A stretch of DNA of 64,000 nucleotides, from contig NZ_CP029161.1 of assembly GCF_003096055.1 (NCBI RefSeq), positions 434,001 to 498,000 on the forward strand, given 5' to 3'. The stretch comes from Buchnera aphidicola (Melanaphis sacchari). Lineage in GTDB: Bacteria > Pseudomonadota > Gammaproteobacteria > Enterobacterales > Enterobacteriaceae. This document shows, piece by piece, positions 32,065 through 43,197 of this stretch. Under the pieces are notes generated by a model, which ran no database searches, had not been told where the DNA came from, and worked only from the letters and a program-made list of their open reading frames with translations. The position numbers were made by a program, and so were the translations under genes. The stretch's first letter is position 1, and each line of letters begins with the position of its first letter.

Positions 32065-32340
32065 TTAATGTTTTTTATTTTTTAACTTTAAAATCTGTAA
32101 TGATAAATTAGATTTATATCGAGCTGCTTTATTTTTATGTATTAAACCTTTAGTCGCATATTTATCAATAATAGGCTGCATATTTTTAAAAGCATACTGT
32201 GCTTTTTCTTGATCTCCGGAAATAATAGCTAAACGTACTTTTTTTATAAAAGTCTTTATTTTTGAGCGTTGACTTGTATTGTTTTTGCGACGTTGTTCAG
32301 ATGTTATGGAATCTTTTTTAGCAGATTTAATATTTGCCAA
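32065..32340 (-). CDS. rpsT: 30S ribosomal protein S20 (TTG start)
   Basis: Primary 16S rRNA-binding protein of the small subunit, a three-helix bundle. It is 91 residues (87 in E. coli). The N-terminus A-N-I-K-S-A-K-K is the family signature. The only suitable start is TTG at 32338-32340, six bases after an AGGAG ribosome site. E. coli rpsT also starts with UUG, which is involved in its feedback control, so the start appears to be conserved. It is convergent with dnaJ and divergent from ribF. Confidence 0.96.
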   Translation of the reverse strand: MANIKSAKKDSITSEQRRKNNTSQRSKIKTFIKKVRLAIISGDQEKAQYAFKNMQPIIDKYATKGLIHKNKAARYKSNLSLQILKLKNKKH

Positions 32341-32485
32341 TTTTTTCTCCTAAATCGAAAAGATAAATTATAAAAAATTTTTAAAATATATTAAAGCACT
32401 ATATAGATATAATGATATTATATATCATCAAAGTAGTACAGAAATTTATTACCACGAAATTACTTCATTTAAATCAGGTAAAAAA

Positions 32486-33445
32486 ATGAAGCTTATACGA
32501 AATATTAATAATACAAATATAATTAACCCTTCGTCTATTGTAAGTATTGGAAATTTTGATGGAATGCATTTAGGACATCAAAAAATATTTTCTGAATTAT
32601 GTACAATAGGAAAAACAAACAATATATCAAAAACGATAATTATATTTGAACCGCAACCATTAGAATTTTTAAATAAAAAAAAAGCACCAAAAAGGCTTAT
32701 GCAGTTTCAACAAAAAATTAAATATATCCAAAAATGGAAAATTGATACCATCTTATGTATTAAATTTAATAAATATTTTTCATCTTTAAGTCCAGAAATA
32801 TTTATTGAAAAAATTTTAATAAAAAAACTAAATACAAAATATATAATTATCGGAGAAGATTTTAAATTTGGATCAAAAAGACATGGAAATATTTCTTTAT
32901 TAAAAAAACTTGAAGAAAAATATCAATTCAAAGTTATTGAAATTCCTTCCATATATAAAAAAAATAATAAAGTTAGCAGTACCAATATTAGAAAATATTT
33001 AATAGCGGATAAAATTGAATTAGCTAGATCATTACTTGGTCGTCCATTTAGCATTTTAGGTCGAGTTATCCATGGAAATAAAATCGGAAGAAAAATAGGT
33101 TATCCCACAGCTAATATTCTGTTATATCCTAACAATCCTATACAAAATGGAGTATATGCAGTAAAAGTTTCTTGTTTTCAGAACATAAAATTTATAGGTG
33201 TATGCAACATTGGAATCAAAAAAAATTATATTACTCAAAAAAAACAAAAAATTCTCGAAGTGCACTTATTTGATACAAATATAAATTTATATGAAAAAAA
33301 AATAGAAATATTTTTATATAAAAAAATAAGAAATGAATTTAATTTTTCTTCAATAAAATTTTTAAAAAATCAGATATCTAAAGATGTTCAATTTACTCAA
33401 AAATATTTTAAAAAAATAAAAGAAAATAAAAAAAAATATGAATGA
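32486..33445 (+). CDS. ribF: Bifunctional riboflavin kinase / FAD synthetase
   Basis: Converts riboflavin to FMN and then FAD. It is 319 residues (313 in E. coli). The N-terminal nucleotidyltransferase domain has I-G-N-F-D-G-M-H-L-G-H-Q (about 22-33) and S-S-T-N-I-R-K-Y-L. The C-terminal kinase domain has G-R-V-I-H-G-N-K-I-G-R-K-I-G-Y-P-T-A-N and N-G-V-Y-A-V. The 3' end overlaps ileS by 8 bp. It starts a ribF-ileS-lspA-ispH-dapB run, as in enterobacteria. The flavins feed NuoF and other flavoproteins. Confidence 0.96.
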   Translation: MKLIRNINNTNIINPSSIVSIGNFDGMHLGHQKIFSELCTIGKTNNISKTIIIFEPQPLEFLNKKKAPKRLMQFQQKIKYIQKWKIDTILCIKFNKYFSSLSPEIFIEKILIKKLNTKYIIIGEDFKFGSKRHGNISLLKKLEEKYQFKVIEIPSIYKKNNKVSSTNIRKYLIADKIELARSLLGRPFSILGRVIHGNKIGRKIGYPTANILLYPNNPIQNGVYAVKVSCFQNIKFIGVCNIGIKKNYITQKKQKILEVHLFDTNINLYEKKIEIFLYKKIRNEFNFSSIKFLKNQISKDVQFTQKYFKKIKENKKKYE

Positions 33446-36248
33446 TTATAAAAAAAGCTTGAATTTACCTAAAACAAAATTTTCAATGAAAGCTAATCTT
33501 TCTGTAAAAGAACCAAAAATCCTATACAATTGGCATCAAAATAATATTTATGAATTAATTCGTACAAAAAAGAAAGAAAAAAAAATATTTTTTTTACATG
33601 ATGGGCCTCCATATGCTAATGGAAATATTCATATAGGACATGCAGTCAACAAAATTTTAAAAGATATAATTATAAAATCAAAAAATATGTCAGGATTTGA
33701 TGCACCCTATATACCATCGTGGGACTGTCACGGTTTACCAATTGAACAAAAAGTTGAGGAAATAATAGAAATTCAAAAAAAAGATATAAATATTGCCGAA
33801 TTTCAAAAAAAATGTAGAAAATATGCGAAAAAACAAGTAAAAAAACAAAAAGAAGACTTTATTCGATTAGGAATTATCGGGGATTGGGAAAAATCTAATC
33901 TTACAATGGATTTTAAAAACGAAGCAAATATTATTAGAACATTATCTAAAATTATTAAAAAAAAATATTTATATAGAGATTTTAAACCTGTTCATTGGTG
34001 CTTAAAATGTCACTCATCCTTATCAGATGCAGAAATTGAATATTTTGAAAAAAAATCAGATTCAGTTTTTGTGGCAATGAAAAATAATCAAGAAAATTTT
34101 AAAAAAATATTTAATATTCAAATATCAAATAATAAAGATATATGTCTTCCCATTTGGACTACGACGCCATGGACACTCCCTTCTAGTCAAGCTATTGCAA
34201 TTCATCCCGATTTTGAATATCAATTAATAGAAACTGAAAAATATAATTTTATTTTAGAAAAAAAATTAGTTGATAAAGTATTAAATCTTTTCAAGATAAA
34301 TCATTGGAAACTTTTAACTTCTTTTTTAGGAAAAAAAATAGAGGGAATAAAATTTTTACATCCATTTCTTTCAAGGAAAGTTCCTGTAATATTAGGCGAA
34401 CATGTAACTAATGAATCGGGTACAGGAGCTGTTCATACATCACCTGATCATGGACAAGATGATTATCTTGTCGCGCAAAAATATAATATAAAAACACTTA
34501 ATTTAATAAATTCTAAAGGTTTTTATAAAAAAAATACTCACCCTAAATTAGATGGTATCAATATATTCCAAGCTAATAAAATAATTATTAATTTGTTAAT
34601 TGAAAATAATTGTTTATTAAAATACACAACCTTAAAACATAATTATCCATATTGTTGGAGACATAAAACACCTGTTATATTTAGAGCTACACCACAATGG
34701 TTTATTAAAATTAATAAAATACTTCGCAAAAAAACTCTGGAAAAAATAGAAAAAGTTTTATGGATTCCTGAATGGGGGAAATCTAGAATATCAGAAATGA
34801 TAAAAAAAAGACCCGACTGGTGTATTTCCAGACAAAGAAGATGGGGTGTTCCAATGTCTATTTTAATAGATAAAAAAACCAAAGAAATTCACCCTAAAAA
34901 TTTTTTTATTATGGAAAAAATAGCACAAAGGGTAGAATTAGAAGGCATTGAAGCATGGTGGAATATAAATTTAAAAAGTATTATTAATGAAAAACATCAT
35001 GAATATTATCAAATATTCGATATATTAGATGTATGGTTTGAATCAGGAAATACTCATACGACAATAAAGTATCACAATAAAAAATATTCTACAAATAGAG
35101 CAGACATGTTTTTGGAGGGTTCTGATCAACATAGAGGTTGGTTTATGTCGTCGTTAATTATATCTATGTTGATAAACAAAAAAGCACCATATTCTGAAGT
35201 GTTAACACATGGATTTGTGGTTGATGGAAAGGGAGAAAAAATGTCTAAATCTATAGGAAATACTATTAGTCCTAATGACATAGTAAATACTTTAGGAGCA
35301 GATGTTTTAAGATTGTGGGTAGCTTCGTCTAATTATTCTAACGATATTTCAATATCTCAAGAAATATTAAAAAATACTTCAGATATTTATCGAAGAATAA
35401 GAAATACAATACGTTTTATGTTAGCAAATATTTATGATTTTGATCCTGAAATACATATTGTACCTAATGAAAAAATGATTTTTTTAGACACATGGATCAT
35501 TCATCAAGCAAAAAAAACACAAGAAGAAATCATTCGCTCATATTCTAAATATAATTTTCATGCTGTAATACAACGTTTAATGTACTTTTGTTCTATTGAA
35601 ATGGGTTCTTTCTATCTTGATATTATCAAAGATCGTCAATATACATTAAAAAAAGATAGTTTAGCACGAAGAAGTTGTCAAACAGCTATATATTATATCA
35701 TTCATGCTTTTGTTCGTTGGATAGCTCCAATATTGTCATTTACTGCTAATGAAACTTGGGACTTTTTACCAGGACAAAAATCTCAATACGTATTTACAGA
35801 AGAATGGTCTGATAAATTATTTTATTTAAAATCAAATAATATATTTAATAATGATTTTTGGAATCAATTAATTTCTATTAAAAATGAAGTTAATAAGCTT
35901 TTAGAAGAAGAAATTAAAAATTATAATATAAAGAATTCATTAGAAGCTTCAATTACATTATATATTTCGTCAAAAATACGAGATAAATTAAAAATTTTAG
36001 GCGATGAATTAAAATTTTTATTTTTAACATCACACGTAATAATTAAATCATATGATACCGCACCAAAACACGCAAAAAAAAGCAATATTATATCTGAATT
36101 AAAAGTATCTTTAAAAAAAGTCAAAGCAAATAAATGTCCAAGATGCTGGCACTATAATATTACTGTAAAAAATACTCAAAATTCTAAAATTTGTACACGT
36201 TGCATTTCAAATACAGTAGGAAATGGTGAAAAACGATTATTTATATGA
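33438..36248 (+). CDS. ileS: Isoleucyl-tRNA synthetase
   Basis: Charges tRNA-Ile. It is 936 residues (938 in E. coli). Class I motifs are present: D-G-P-P-Y-A-N-G-N-I-H-I-G-H near 57-70 and G-E-K-M-S-K-S-I-G. The C-terminal zinc finger C-P-R-C-W-H-Y and C-T-R-C is intact. The CP1 editing domain keeps T-T-T-P-W-T-L-P and the H-T-S-P-D-H-G-Q-D-D stretch with the catalytic Asp, but residue 250 is Ser where E. coli has Asn. ATG at 33438 inside the end of ribF; the 3' end overlaps lspA by 4 bp. No sign of frameshift despite many A-runs. Confidence 0.98.
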   Translation: MNDYKKSLNLPKTKFSMKANLSVKEPKILYNWHQNNIYELIRTKKKEKKIFFLHDGPPYANGNIHIGHAVNKILKDIIIKSKNMSGFDAPYIPSWDCHGLPIEQKVEEIIEIQKKDINIAEFQKKCRKYAKKQVKKQKEDFIRLGIIGDWEKSNLTMDFKNEANIIRTLSKIIKKKYLYRDFKPVHWCLKCHSSLSDAEIEYFEKKSDSVFVAMKNNQENFKKIFNIQISNNKDICLPIWTTTPWTLPSSQAIAIHPDFEYQLIETEKYNFILEKKLVDKVLNLFKINHWKLLTSFLGKKIEGIKFLHPFLSRKVPVILGEHVTNESGTGAVHTSPDHGQDDYLVAQKYNIKTLNLINSKGFYKKNTHPKLDGINIFQANKIIINLLIENNCLLKYTTLKHNYPYCWRHKTPVIFRATPQWFIKINKILRKKTLEKIEKVLWIPEWGKSRISEMIKKRPDWCISRQRRWGVPMSILIDKKTKEIHPKNFFIMEKIAQRVELEGIEAWWNINLKSIINEKHHEYYQIFDILDVWFESGNTHTTIKYHNKKYSTNRADMFLEGSDQHRGWFMSSLIISMLINKKAPYSEVLTHGFVVDGKGEKMSKSIGNTISPNDIVNTLGADVLRLWVASSNYSNDISISQEILKNTSDIYRRIRNTIRFMLANIYDFDPEIHIVPNEKMIFLDTWIIHQAKKTQEEIIRSYSKYNFHAVIQRLMYFCSIEMGSFYLDIIKDRQYTLKKDSLARRSCQTAIYYIIHAFVRWIAPILSFTANETWDFLPGQKSQYVFTEEWSDKLFYLKSNNIFNNDFWNQLISIKNEVNKLLEEEIKNYNIKNSLEASITLYISSKIRDKLKILGDELKFLFLTSHVIIKSYDTAPKHAKKSNIISELKVSLKKVKANKCPRCWHYNITVKNTQNSKICTRCISNTVGNGEKRLFI

Positions 36249-36715
36249 AAAAAAAATATGTTATTAAAAAAAATTATTGGATACATATTGCCCTAATGGT
36301 ACTAATATTATCAATAGATATCTATAGTAAAAAATGGATCTTAAAAAATTTATATATATATGAAAAAAAAAATATTTTCTCAGTATTAAATTTTTTTCAT
36401 GTTCATAATTATGGAATAGCATTTAGCATATTTTCAGATCAAGAAAAATGGCAAAAAAACTTTTTATTAACTTTTAATATAATTATTATAATTTTTATTA
36501 TAAATACTTTCTTAAAACTAAAAAAAAAACTTTTTTCTTATTCTCTAGTTATTGCAGGTGCAATAGGAAATCTAATAGATCGAATACAATATGGATTTGT
36601 AATAGATTTTATTGATTTTCATATTAATAATTGGCATTTTGCTACATTTAATATAGCTGATAGTAGTATTTTTATTGGTATATTGATAATTATTAAAAAT
36701 AACTATTATCGTTAG
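36245..36715 (+). CDS. lspA: Lipoprotein signal peptidase (signal peptidase II)
   Basis: Membrane aspartyl protease that cleaves signal peptides of lipoproteins. It is 156 residues (164 in E. coli) with four hydrophobic helices. Conserved motifs include N-Y-G-I-A-F-S-I-F, G-N-L-I-D-R-I-Q-Y-G-F-V-I-D-F-I-D-F with the first catalytic Asp, and F-N-I-A-D-S-S-I with the second. Both active-site acids are kept. It starts in the ATGA overlap with ileS, indicating coupled translation. Confidence 0.95.
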   Translation: MKKKYVIKKNYWIHIALMVLILSIDIYSKKWILKNLYIYEKKNIFSVLNFFHVHNYGIAFSIFSDQEKWQKNFLLTFNIIIIIFIINTFLKLKKKLFSYSLVIAGAIGNLIDRIQYGFVIDFIDFHINNWHFATFNIADSSIFIGILIIIKNNYYR

Positions 36716-36805
36716 AAAATTCTATATCATAAAATTTTTTAGTCATATATTATATTTTAAATAAAATATATTAATTTAATTAATAAAAAATATTTGGAAT
36801 AATTT

Positions 36806-37750
36806 ATGGAAATTATACTGGCTAATCCAAGAGGTTTTTGCGCAGGAGTTAAAAGAGCTATTGCAATAGTAGAACATGCTTTAAAATTTTATAAATCTAC
36901 TATTTATGTAAAACACGAATTAGTACATAATCAATATGTCATAAAAGATTTTAAAAAAAAAGGAATAATTTTTATTGAAAATATTTTAGATGTTCCAGAT
37001 CATTCCGTCATAGTTTTTTCAGCTCATGGAGTATCAAAACAAGTAGAACAACAAGCAATAAAAAAAAAATTAATTATTTTAAATGCAACTTGTCCATTAG
37101 TTAAAAAAGTTCATGTTGAAGTTTCGAAAGCAAGTAAAAAATCTATAGAAACAATTCTTATTGGTCATCAAGGACACCCTGAAATAATAGGCACACTAAG
37201 TAGATATGATAATAAAAAAAGAAAAATACACCTTATTGAAAATATCCAAGATATTAAAAAATTAAAAATTGATAAAAATAAAAAAATAAAGTTTTTCACC
37301 CAAACCACCTTGTCAGTTAATAATACAAAATCTATAATTTCAGCTCTTAGAAATAAATTCCCAAATATTTCTGGGCCTAAAACAGAAGATATATGCTACG
37401 CTACAACAAACCGACAAAAAGCAATGATTCAATTAACACAAATAAGTGATATAATATTTGTAATAGGTTCTAAAAATTCATCGAATTCCAATCGCTTGAC
37501 AGAATTAGGCAAAGAAATGAAAGTACCTACAAAACAAATTGAATCATTTCTTGATATCAAGAAAAAATGGTTAAAAAATATAAAATATATTGGCGTTACA
37601 GCAGGAGCATCGGCGCCTAATATTTTAATAGAAGAAGTTATTAAACATTTAAAAAAAATAGGCGCAAAAAATATAAGAGAAATTCAGGGAATCAAAGAAG
37701 AAAAAATATTCAAAATACCTAAAAACTTAATATACATGAAGAAAAAATAA
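36806..37750 (+). CDS. ispH: 4-hydroxy-3-methylbut-2-enyl diphosphate reductase
   Basis: Iron-sulfur enzyme of the last step of the methylerythritol phosphate pathway, making IPP and DMAPP. It is 314 residues (316 in E. coli). The three cluster cysteines are in G-F-C-A-G-V-K-R-A (near 12), N-A-T-C-P-L-V (near 96) and E-D-I-C-Y-A-T-T-N-R (near 197). Conserved H-G-V and T-Q-T-T-L segments are present. Formerly lytB. It works in the same pathway as ispE in this window. Its stop overlaps the dapB start by one base (TAATG). Confidence 0.97.
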   Translation: MEIILANPRGFCAGVKRAIAIVEHALKFYKSTIYVKHELVHNQYVIKDFKKKGIIFIENILDVPDHSVIVFSAHGVSKQVEQQAIKKKLIILNATCPLVKKVHVEVSKASKKSIETILIGHQGHPEIIGTLSRYDNKKRKIHLIENIQDIKKLKIDKNKKIKFFTQTTLSVNNTKSIISALRNKFPNISGPKTEDICYATTNRQKAMIQLTQISDIIFVIGSKNSSNSNRLTELGKEMKVPTKQIESFLDIKKKWLKNIKYIGVTAGASAPNILIEEVIKHLKKIGAKNIREIQGIKEEKIFKIPKNLIYMKKK

Positions 37751-38565
37751 TGAATAAAAATATAACTCGTATTGCAATTTCTGGTGCTACAGGTCGAATG
37801 GGTCAAACATTAATTAAAGCGATTAAAAAAAATAAAAATACTTCTTTAATTGCTGCTTTAGTTGAAAAAAATCATCCTTCAATTAATCAAGATATCGGAG
37901 AAATTATCGGAATAGGAAAAATCAATACATTAACTAGCGATACTTTAGATATTAAGAAAAATGATTTTGACGTTTTAATCGATTTTACACATCCCAGTGG
38001 AACGTTAGAATACTTAAAATATTGTAAAAAATTTAAAAAAAATATTATTATCGGAACAACTGGATTTTCCAAAGAAGAAATTAAAAATATTAAATTATAT
38101 TCTAATGATATTGCTTTAGTAATGTCTTCAAACTTTAGCATAGGAATTAATTTATTATATGAATTAGTTCATCAAACCACTAAAGTTTTAGGAAAAAATT
38201 CAGATATTGATATTATAGAATTTCATCATCGCAATAAAATAGACATTCCCTCAGGTACTGCATTAACTATTGGCGAGAAAATATCAGAAACAATGCAATG
38301 GAATCTTGAAGAGCATTCATTATATTATAAAAAAGGAATCAAAAAAACTCGAGAAACAAAAAAAATTGGATTTTCTAGTATAAGATCAGGAGAAATTATA
38401 GGAAAGCATAGTACTATTTTTTCAAATTCTTTTGAAGAAATTAAAATTACTCACACTGCTTTTAATAGAGAAGCTTTTGCTCAAGGCGCTATAGAAGCAG
38501 CTATATGGGTGAACGCAAGAAAAAAAGGATTGTTTAATATGCAAGATGTACTAAAGAAAAACTAA
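37750..38565 (+). CDS. dapB: 4-hydroxy-tetrahydrodipicolinate reductase
   Basis: NAD(P)H-dependent reductase of the diaminopimelate-lysine pathway, supplying peptidoglycan and an amino acid aphids need. It is 271 residues (273 in E. coli). The Rossmann motif G-A-T-G-R-M-G-Q is at about 13-20. The catalytic region I-E-F-H-H-R-N-K-I-D-I-P-S-G-T-A is intact with its His and Lys. It is translationally coupled to ispH. The 160 bp that follow, upstream of carA, hold no gene I can see. Confidence 0.97.
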   Translation: MNKNITRIAISGATGRMGQTLIKAIKKNKNTSLIAALVEKNHPSINQDIGEIIGIGKINTLTSDTLDIKKNDFDVLIDFTHPSGTLEYLKYCKKFKKNIIIGTTGFSKEEIKNIKLYSNDIALVMSSNFSIGINLLYELVHQTTKVLGKNSDIDIIEFHHRNKIDIPSGTALTIGEKISETMQWNLEEHSLYYKKGIKKTRETKKIGFSSIRSGEIIGKHSTIFSNSFEEIKITHTAFNREAFAQGAIEAAIWVNARKKGLFNMQDVLKKN

Positions 38566-38715
38566 AAAATATTTTGTTTTTCTTAAAATACAAATATTCT
38601 CTACTATAATTAGACAAGAATATTGATTTTAGTTAAAATAAAATACATTTTTTAATAAATTTTAATAATTCTCATGCTATATATTTAAAATTTAATTAAT
38701 ACTATATTTTTTAAT

Positions 38716-38720
38716 GGAGG
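38716..38720 (+). promoter_or_regulatory. Ribosome binding site that sets a TTG start for carA
   Basis: GGAGG at 38716-38720 is five bases before TTG at 38726. An in-frame ATG at 38714 overlaps the Shine-Dalgarno sequence itself and so cannot use it. The TTG is also the start that gives the family length. Confidence 0.8.
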
Positions 38721-38725
38721 CTGCT

Positions 38726-39871
38726 TTGGGTCAATTAGCAGTATTAGTTTTGGAAGATGGAACCAGGTTTCACGGACGTTCCATTGGGGCTAAAGGAAGC
38801 ACTGTAGGCGAAGTCGTTTTTAATACATCAATCACTGGTTATCAAGAAATAGTCACCGATCCTTCGTATTCACATCAAATCGTTACGTTAACTCATCCGC
38901 ACATTGGCAATGTTGGAACTAATTATTATGATGAAGAATCATCTAAGCTTCATATAAGAGGTTTAATTATCCGTGATTTGTCAAGAATCTCTAGTAATTA
39001 TCGAAGTGAAAAAAATCTTTCTTCTTATTTAAAAAAAAATAATATTGTTGGAATATCTGATATTGATACGAGGAAATTAACGCGAATTTTGCGTACTAAG
39101 GGTTCTCAAAATGGCTGTATTATGGAAGATAAAAAAGAAAATTATATTATCGCACATAAAAAAGCGAAAAATTTTTTAAGTTTACAAGGATTAGATCTAG
39201 CAAAAAAAGTTAGTACAAAGGTTGTTTATAATTGGGATAAAGGCAGTTTATTGCTTCATGAAAAAAAACCTCTTTTTGAGAAAAAAAAGAAATTTTTATT
39301 TCATATTGTTGTATATGATTTTGGGGTTAAAAGAAATATACTAAGAATGCTTGTGGATAGAAGATGTTATTTAACAGTTATTCCTGCTACAACAAGTGCC
39401 GAAGACGCTCTAAAGTTATCTCCTGACGGAATTTTTTTATCCAATGGACCAGGTGATCCTAGACCTTGTCAATATGCTATAAATGCAATTAAATATTTTC
39501 TTAAAATTAATATTCCAATCTTTGGAATATGCCTAGGGCACCAACTTCTTGCATTGGCTAGCGGAGCTAGTATCATTAAGATGAAATTTGGTCATCACGG
39601 GGGAAATCATCCTGTTAAAGAAATAAAAACAAACCGAGTAATTATTACCTCTCAAAATCATAGCTTTACTGTTGACAAAAAAAATATGCCTAAAAATATA
39701 TTTATAACACATAGCTCTCTTTTTGACGGAACCCTGCAAGGTTTATCTTTTACTAACAAACCAGCTTTTAGTTTTCAAGGTCATCCAGAAGCTAGTCCTG
39801 GTCCGCATGATGCTGCATATTTATTTGATCATTTTATCAAATTACTCAATCAATCAAAATTTCGTAATTAA
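38726..39871 (+). CDS. carA: Carbamoyl-phosphate synthase small (glutaminase) subunit, TTG start
   Basis: Releases ammonia from glutamine and channels it to CarB for carbamoyl phosphate, used for arginine and pyrimidines. From the TTG at 38726 it has 381 residues, against 382 in E. coli, whose carA also starts with UUG. An N-terminal domain with F-H-G-R-S-I-G-A and S-I-T-G-Y-Q-E precedes the class I glutamine amidotransferase domain. This holds the nucleophile in G-I-C-L-G-H-Q and the His/Glu pair in F-Q-G-H-P-E-A. It is 12 bp upstream of carB. Confidence 0.97.
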   Translation: MGQLAVLVLEDGTRFHGRSIGAKGSTVGEVVFNTSITGYQEIVTDPSYSHQIVTLTHPHIGNVGTNYYDEESSKLHIRGLIIRDLSRISSNYRSEKNLSSYLKKNNIVGISDIDTRKLTRILRTKGSQNGCIMEDKKENYIIAHKKAKNFLSLQGLDLAKKVSTKVVYNWDKGSLLLHEKKPLFEKKKKFLFHIVVYDFGVKRNILRMLVDRRCYLTVIPATTSAEDALKLSPDGIFLSNGPGDPRPCQYAINAIKYFLKINIPIFGICLGHQLLALASGASIIKMKFGHHGGNHPVKEIKTNRVIITSQNHSFTVDKKNMPKNIFITHSSLFDGTLQGLSFTNKPAFSFQGHPEASPGPHDAAYLFDHFIKLLNQSKFRN

Positions 39872-39883
39872 TTCGGGAAAAAA

Positions 39884-42800
39884 ATGCCTAAATCTACCAA
39901 AATAAAATCAATTTTAATTCTCGGTGCTGGACCAATAATAATCGGTCAAGCATGTGAATTTGATTATTCTGGCGCACAAGCATGCAAAGCATTAAAAGAA
40001 GAGGGTTATAGAATTATTTTAGTTAATTCTAATCCAGCTACTATTATGACAGATCCCTGCATGGCAGATGCAACATATATTGAACCTATTTACTGGAAAA
40101 TAATAAAAAAAATTATAAAAAAAGAAAATCCTGATGCATTGTTACCAACAATGGGCGGTCAAACAGCACTTAATTGTGCTTTAGAATTAGATCGACGGGG
40201 AATATTAAAAAAACATAATGTAAAAATTATTGGAGCAACAATTAATGCAATCAATAAAGCTGAGGACAGAAAGCTATTTGAAAAATCAATGAAAAAATTG
40301 CACTTAAAAACTGCAAAATGCGGTATTGCACATAATATTGAGGAAGCTTTGTTTGTTTTAAAAAAAGTAGGTTTTCCATGTATTATAAGACCTTCTTTTA
40401 CTATGGGTGGACATGGTGGTGGAATTGCTTATAATCAAGAAGAATTTGAAGAGATTTGTGAAAGAGGATTAAAATTATCCCCAACAACAGAACTTTTAAT
40501 TGATGAATCACTTATTGGTTGGAAAGAATACGAAATGGAAGTCGTACGAGATAAAAATAACAATTGTATTATTGTCTGTTCAATAGAAAATTTAGATCCT
40601 ATGGGAATTCATACCGGAGATTCTATTACTGTAGCGCCAGCTCAAACGCTAACAGATAAAGAATATCAAATCATGAGAAATGCTTCCATGGCAATTTTAT
40701 GCGAAATAGGTGTGGAAACGGGAGGCTCTAACGTTCAGTTTGCAATCAACCCCAAAGATGGACGCATGATTGTCATAGAAATGAATCCTCGTGTTTCTCG
40801 ATCTTCCGCATTAGCATCTAAAGCAACTGGTTTCCCTATAGCAAAAATAGCTGCTAAACTAGCTATTGGATATACATTAGATGAACTTGCTAATGATATA
40901 ACAGGTACAAATACTACAGCATCATTTGAACCTTCAATAGATTATATAGTTACTAAAATTCCTAGATTTAATTTTGAAAAATTTTTAGGATGTAATGATA
41001 GATTAACTACGCAAATGAAGTCTGTAGGCGAAGTAATGGCTATTGGGCGAACTTTCCAAGAATCTATACAAAAGGCTATTTGTGGATTAGAAATTGGCAT
41101 GAGTGGTTTTGAATCAAAAATCTCACATTTAGAAAAAAAACAAGGCTTAATAAAAATCAGACATGAATTAAAAGATCCTGGTGCTGAACGTATTTGGTAT
41201 ATAGGTGATGCTTTTAGAATTGGAATGTCTGTAAATGATGTATTTGAATTAACATCAATTGATCCTTGGTTTCTTTCTCAAATTCACGAAATTATTAGTT
41301 TAGAACAAAAAATTATAAAAAGAGGATTTATTGGTCTAGATTATAATTTTTTTTATTTTATTAAGAGAAAGGGATTTTCAGATTTACGAATAGCTATGTT
41401 AACTGATACAAAAGAACGCGAAATACGCCACCTTCGATATAAATTAAAATTACATCCTGTATACAAAAGAATTGATACGTGTTCAGCAGAATTTTCAACT
41501 GAAACGGCATATATGTATTCAACATGGGAAGACGAATGCGAATCACATCCTAATAAATATAGCAGGAAAATTATTGTAATAGGCGGCGGCCCAAATAGAA
41601 TCGGACAAGGAATAGAATTTGATTACTGCTGCGTGCATGCAGCTCAAGCATTAAGAGAAGATGGATTCGAAGCTATTATGATAAATTGCAATCCAGAAAC
41701 TGTATCAACAGATTATGATATTTCTGATAGACTTTATTTCGAACCAATTACCTTAGAAAACGTTTTAGAAATAGTTGAAGTTGAAAAACCTCAAGGAATT
41801 ATTATTCAATATGGAGGTCAAACACCATTAAAATTAGCTCGTGAGTTTGAAAAAGAAGGAATACCTATCATCGGAACAAGCCCTGATTCAATTGATAAAG
41901 CTGAAGATCGCAACCGTTTTCAAAAAATTGTAACTAAATTAAAATTAAAGCAACCTTTAAATGCTACAGTTTTAACATTAAAAGAAGCGAAAAAAAAAGC
42001 ATTAAAAATTGGTTACCCTATTATGGTTCGACCATCATATGTTCTAGGTGGAAGAGCAATGGAAATTGTCTATGAACCATGTAACTTAGACTCTTACTTT
42101 CAAAAATTTTTAAAAGAAGATAATAAAATACCTATTTTACTAGATCAATATTTAAACTATGCTATAGAAGTTGATGTGGATGCAATATGCGATGGAAAAA
42201 CAGTATTGATCGGAGGTATCATGGAACATATTGAACAAGCTGGAGTACATTCAGGAGATTCAGCATGTTCCTTACCAGTTTATACGTTAACAAGTACTAT
42301 TCAAAATAAAATAAAAAAACAAGTAAAAAAATTAGCTTTTGAATTATCTGTTAAGGGATTAATGAATGTACAATTTGCTATTAAAGATAATGAAATATAC
42401 ATTCTTGAAGTTAATCCAAGAGCTGCACGAACAGTCCCTTTTGTATCAAAAGCAACTGGTTTAGCTTTAGCAAAAATTGCTTTACGAGTAATGTGTGGGA
42501 AAACACTATTTGAACAAGGATTTTGCAAGGAAATTATTCCTCCATATTTTTCAGTTAAAGAAGCTGTTTTTCCATTTGATAAATTTACAGGTGTAGATCC
42601 TATTCTAGGACCTGAAATGCGTTCTACAGGAGAAGTAATGGGAATTGGAAAAAATTTTTCAGAAGCATTTTCTAAAGCTATGCTTGGCGCGCATACAAAC
42701 ATGAAAAAATCAGGTCGTGTTCTTCTTTCAGTAAGAGATAATGATAAAAATAGTGTTATTAATTTAGCAGTTAAATTAAAAAAATTTGGATTTAAAATAG

Positions 42801-43135
42801 ATGCTACGAAAGGTACATCTATAGCTTTGAAAAAATCCGGCATTGAATCCCGATTAGTCAATAAAATGCATGAAGGAAGACCTCATATACAAGATCGTTT
42901 AAAAAATGGAGAATACGCATATATAGTAAATACAACTTCTTGTCACCAAGGAATAAAAGATTCAAAATTAATTTGCCGTAGTGCATTACAATACAAAGTT
43001 CATTACGATACTACACTTAATGGTGCTTTTGCAACTGTTATGGCTTTAAATGAAAGTCCAACAAAAAATATTATTTCTTTGCAGGAAATGCATCAAAATA
43101 TTTATTCAGTTAGATTAAATAATAAATCGAGTTAA
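39884..43135 (+). CDS. carB: Carbamoyl-phosphate synthase large subunit
   Basis: Uses two ATP, bicarbonate and ammonia to make carbamoyl phosphate. It is 1083 residues (1073 in E. coli). Two homologous ATP-grasp halves are clear: the first has [13 protein letters not shown] and F-T-M-G-G-H-G-G-G, the second has [11 protein letters not shown] and Y-V-L-G-G-R-A-M-E. An oligomerisation domain lies between them and a C-terminal allosteric (MGS-like) domain from about residue 935 ends with a short extra tail. The allosteric domain is complete, so control by UMP or ornithine may be possible, but I cannot judge that from sequence. Confidence 0.98.
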   Translation: MPKSTKIKSILILGAGPIIIGQACEFDYSGAQACKALKEEGYRIILVNSNPATIMTDPCMADATYIEPIYWKIIKKIIKKENPDALLPTMGGQTALNCALELDRRGILKKHNVKIIGATINAINKAEDRKLFEKSMKKLHLKTAKCGIAHNIEEALFVLKKVGFPCIIRPSFTMGGHGGGIAYNQEEFEEICERGLKLSPTTELLIDESLIGWKEYEMEVVRDKNNNCIIVCSIENLDPMGIHTGDSITVAPAQTLTDKEYQIMRNASMAILCEIGVETGGSNVQFAINPKDGRMIVIEMNPRVSRSSALASKATGFPIAKIAAKLAIGYTLDELANDITGTNTTASFEPSIDYIVTKIPRFNFEKFLGCNDRLTTQMKSVGEVMAIGRTFQESIQKAICGLEIGMSGFESKISHLEKKQGLIKIRHELKDPGAERIWYIGDAFRIGMSVNDVFELTSIDPWFLSQIHEIISLEQKIIKRGFIGLDYNFFYFIKRKGFSDLRIAMLTDTKEREIRHLRYKLKLHPVYKRIDTCSAEFSTETAYMYSTWEDECESHPNKYSRKIIVIGGGPNRIGQGIEFDYCCVHAAQALREDGFEAIMINCNPETVSTDYDISDRLYFEPITLENVLEIVEVEKPQGIIIQYGGQTPLKLAREFEKEGIPIIGTSPDSIDKAEDRNRFQKIVTKLKLKQPLNATVLTLKEAKKKALKIGYPIMVRPSYVLGGRAMEIVYEPCNLDSYFQKFLKEDNKIPILLDQYLNYAIEVDVDAICDGKTVLIGGIMEHIEQAGVHSGDSACSLPVYTLTSTIQNKIKKQVKKLAFELSVKGLMNVQFAIKDNEIYILEVNPRAARTVPFVSKATGLALAKIALRVMCGKTLFEQGFCKEIIPPYFSVKEAVFPFDKFTGVDPILGPEMRSTGEVMGIGKNFSEAFSKAMLGAHTNMKKSGRVLLSVRDNDKNSVINLAVKLKKFGFKIDATKGTSIALKKSGIESRLVNKMHEGRPHIQDRLKNGEYAYIVNTTSCHQGIKDSKLICRSALQYKVHYDTTLNGAFATVMALNESPTKNIISLQEMHQNIYSVRLNNKSS

Positions 43136-43197
43136 AATTAATAAATTGTATACATATATTATAAAATATATTTATAAAATGAGATAAAGAAAAATAT

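Noticed and set aside
42301..42861. A 186-codon frame on the minus strand within carB.
   Set aside because: It is antisense to a strongly conserved part of carB and has no recognisable protein features.
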